Assembly (NCBI GenBank): GCA_965267505.1
Contig: OZ254081.1
Span: 1,674,001 to 1,738,000 of the forward strand
Reading direction: 5' to 3'
Source of the DNA: JANQHS01 sp965267505
Lineage (GTDB): Bacteria; Bacteroidota; Bacteroidia; Cytophagales; CCMP332
Length of the DNA: 64,000 bases
The notes beneath the pieces are model-generated. The model saw only the letters and a list, made by a program, of their open reading frames with translations, searched no databases and was not told the origin of the DNA. The number at the start of each line of letters is the position of its first letter. Position 1 is the stretch's first letter. Below are positions 62,471 to 64,000 of the stretch, piece by piece. Position numbers and translations under genes: made by a program.

Positions 62471-63073
62471 TCAACCGGCGTCCCCGATCACTTCTTTGAT
62501 ATCCACCCTATTTCCATCCCTATATGATACGATCCATGCATCTTCAACTCCCATGGCAATTAGGTAGTCTTTAAATTCATTGGCTTCAAAATATTCCCTA
62601 AACATGCCCAGTGTATATTTTCTCATGCCATCCTCTTCCTCACCCTGAAAATTTGGGTGGTTGTTAAGGAATTTAGAGAGATCTTTCTTTTTGAAGGCTC
62701 CAATCTGAACCTTGAATAGAATTCCCGAATTTGGATCTCCTATTGCGTAAGGCGATTCAACTTTAGGAGGAGGTGCACTTTGTGCTTCTGCTAATTCAGC
62801 ACGACATTTTTTAACTGCATTTGCAGCTTTTTTCAGCTCATCATCCTTAGCATTCACCTCATTCTGAAGCTCTACATTCTCATTCCTCAAAGAGGTAAGT
62901 TCTCTTTTACTTCTTTCAGATGATTCAACCATCTCCTTGAATTCAAGGGGATCCATTTGCTTCATCTTCTTTTTCCACTCCTTCTTAAGCTTTTTTTCTT
63001 CCTTGCTTGTTTTCTGAGCCATCAGTCCCGGGCTGGCCAGAGCCAGGGCTAAAAGGATCGTAATTATTCGCAT
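62471..63073 (-). CDS. exported coiled-coil protein with SPOR-like C-terminal domain
   Basis: A 200-residue exported protein. I chose the ATG at 63073; an in-frame TTG at 63094 would add seven residues without a clear purpose. The signal peptide runs to about residue 20 (ALASPGLMAQK). A charged coiled coil (~25-95; KEEKKLKKEWKKKMKQMD) follows, then a linker and a C-terminal domain (~120-195) with FKVQIGAFKKKDLSKF, KYTLGMFREYFEANEFKDY and AWIVSYRDGNRV. This is SPOR-like, a fold that binds denuded peptidoglycan at division sites. It may help cell division or envelope stability. Confidence 0.75.
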   Translation of the reverse strand: MRIITILLALALASPGLMAQKTSKEEKKLKKEWKKKMKQMDPLEFKEMVESSERSKRELTSLRNENVELQNEVNAKDDELKKAANAVKKCRAELAEAQSAPPPKVESPYAIGDPNSGILFKVQIGAFKKKDLSKFLNNHPNFQGEEEDGMRKYTLGMFREYFEANEFKDYLIAMGVEDAWIVSYRDGNRVDIKEVIGDAG

Positions 63074-63141
63074 AGCACTAGTTTTTCGTGACAAAATCTT
63101 TGGTTACCAAGCTCAAAATAAGAAAAATACTGCCTAATAAC

Positions 63142-64000
63142 CTATTTCTTCATACTGCCGACCATGTTCTCGGGTACCACCCACTCATCGAATTGTTCAC
63201 TTGTAAGTAAACCTAATTCAACGGCTGCCTCTCGAAGCGTTTTGTTTTCGGCATGAGCCTTCTTGGCGATCTTGGCCGCGTTTTCATAACCAATATGAGT
63301 ATTAAGGGCGGTCACGAGCATTAGGCTTTTTTCCAACTTATCCTTGATCTCATCATGGTTGGGTTCAATACCGATTGCGCAACGATCATTGAATGATTTG
63401 CATGCATCTCCCAATAAACGGGCTTGGGTTAAAAGATTGAAGACCATCATAGGCTTGAATACATTCAGCTCAAAATGGCCAGTTGCTCCACCTACGGAAA
63501 TGGCATTGTCCAATCCTATTACCTGGGCGCAGACCATGGTTAAGGCTTCGCATTGCGTGGGATTTACCTTTCCGGGCATAATTGAGGAACCTGGTTCATT
63601 GGCGGGGATGATGATTTCGCCAATTCCGGACCTGGGACCTGAGCACAACATTCTGATATCATTTCCGATCTTCATAAGACTAACCGCCAATTGTTTTAAA
63701 GCACCGGAAGATTCCACAATTGCATCATGGGCCGCAAGAGCTTCGAATTTATTTGGTGCCGTAATGTGTGGGTTCCCAGTTGATTCCGCTATTTCCTTTG
63801 CTACCAGTTCAGCATACCCTTCAGGAGTATTTAAACCGGTTCCTACGGCGGTTCCACCCAAGGCAAGCTCAGAAAGGTGGCCCAGAGTACTCTTCAAGGC
63901 CCTCATTCCGTGGTCCAATTGCGCTACATAACCAGAGAATTCCTGTCCAAGGGTTAAGGGTGTAGCATCCATAAAATGGGTTCTTCCTATCTTGACGACA
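63142..64000 (-). CDS. fumC: class II fumarate hydratase (5' end cut off)
   Basis: FumC interconverts fumarate and malate in the TCA cycle. The frame runs off the right edge, so the N-terminus is missing. The visible 286 residues include VVKIGRTHFMDATP at the edge, the GSSIMPGKVNP catalytic loop and the C-terminal part, ENAAKIAKKAHAENKTLREAAVELG. The catalytic Ser and the PGKVNP loop are intact. It is on the minus strand with no close downstream partner (the next gene ends 48 bp away). Confidence 0.97.
   Translation of the reverse strand, partial: VVKIGRTHFMDATPLTLGQEFSGYVAQLDHGMRALKSTLGHLSELALGGTAVGTGLNTPEGYAELVAKEIAESTGNPHITAPNKFEALAAHDAIVESSGALKQLAVSLMKIGNDIRMLCSGPRSGIGEIIIPANEPGSSIMPGKVNPTQCEALTMVCAQVIGLDNAISVGGATGHFELNVFKPMMVFNLLTQARLLGDACKSFNDRCAIGIEPNHDEIKDKLEKSLMLVTALNTHIGYENAAKIAKKAHAENKTLREAAVELGLLTSEQFDEWVVPENMVGSMKK

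Noticed and set aside
63344..63931. 195-codon antisense ORF inside fumC
   Set aside because: It mirrors the conserved fumarase frame; no independent evidence.
7..64000. Mobile elements, prophage, integrons or genomic island borders
   Set aside because: No transposase, integrase, terminal inverted repeats or phage genes were seen; gene content is ordinary for the phylum.

Overview
The window is a stretch of chromosome from a member of the Bacteroidota, most likely a free-living, probably marine, flavobacterium- or cytophaga-like organism. Four secreted proteins end in a type IX secretion (T9SS) sorting domain (2139-3644, 13531-14664, 22075-23766, 28113-36416). Many genes belong to families typical of this phylum (DUF4834, DUF4783, DUF2490, DUF4407, the VWA/MoxR-like AAA pair, TPR-SpoIIE proteins). 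Starts lack Shine-Dalgarno sequences and sit behind A/T-rich leaders. I saw no rRNA, tRNA, insertion sequence, prophage or CRISPR array. The genus cannot be fixed from this sequence.

Layout. 1-7216: a cut DEAD-box helicase, a methyltransferase, a delta-60 repeat T9SS protein, a Crp/Fnr regulator, and a divergent VWA + AAA ATPase operon. 7213-10320: a two-gene envelope operon (CsgG-like protein with SH3 tail, then an LPP20-like protein). 10479-13526: carB without its allosteric domain, plus DUF4834. 13531-19584: a T9SS esterase, an HTTM protein, YcxB-like/nadC/DUF4783, a beta-barrel protein and a secreted unknown. 19585-28101: a FtsX/MacB-type permease, a LamG T9SS protein, a GreA/B-like factor, a SulP transporter with an unusual tail, a saccharopine-dehydrogenase-like enzyme and a secreted Cys-containing protein. 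28113-36416: a 2767-residue T9SS surface protein made of six ~423-residue tandem repeats.

36511-42007: a two-component system, a duplicated-domain lipoprotein and a TPR-SpoIIE phosphatase. 42130-48576: a TapB/DUF3108-like protein, a DUF1624 membrane protein, and a same-strand run of a DinB-like protein, DUF2490, a sterol-desaturase-like hydroxylase, a cyclopropane-synthase-like methyltransferase and a lipoprotein. 48625-51081: a second two-component system divergent from a DUF1573 gene. 51082-55928: a minus-strand run with an ICMT-like enzyme, an NTF2-like lipoprotein, MarR, Dps, two membrane proteins, DUF4384, a lipocalin-like protein and a 35-codon ORF. 56097-61504: PadR, a nucleotidyl cyclase, an M1 peptidase, DUF4407, a secreted unknown and YccF. 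61501-64000: a double-DUF302 lipoprotein, a SPOR-like protein and a cut fumC.

How parts fit together. The clearest regulatory circuit is around marR: a perfect palindrome TTGATATATCAA lies just upstream of marR and of the NTF2-like lipoprotein gene, and a 10/12 match lies upstream of dps, suggesting a small MarR stress regulon. Both two-component systems have hexamers repeated about every 11 bp in their intergenic regions, as expected for OmpR/PhoB-type regulators, which suggests autoregulation and control of the divergent neighbours. Genes are tightly packed; several convergent pairs overlap by 4-20 bp at their stops. No intergenic stretch exceeds 300 bases.
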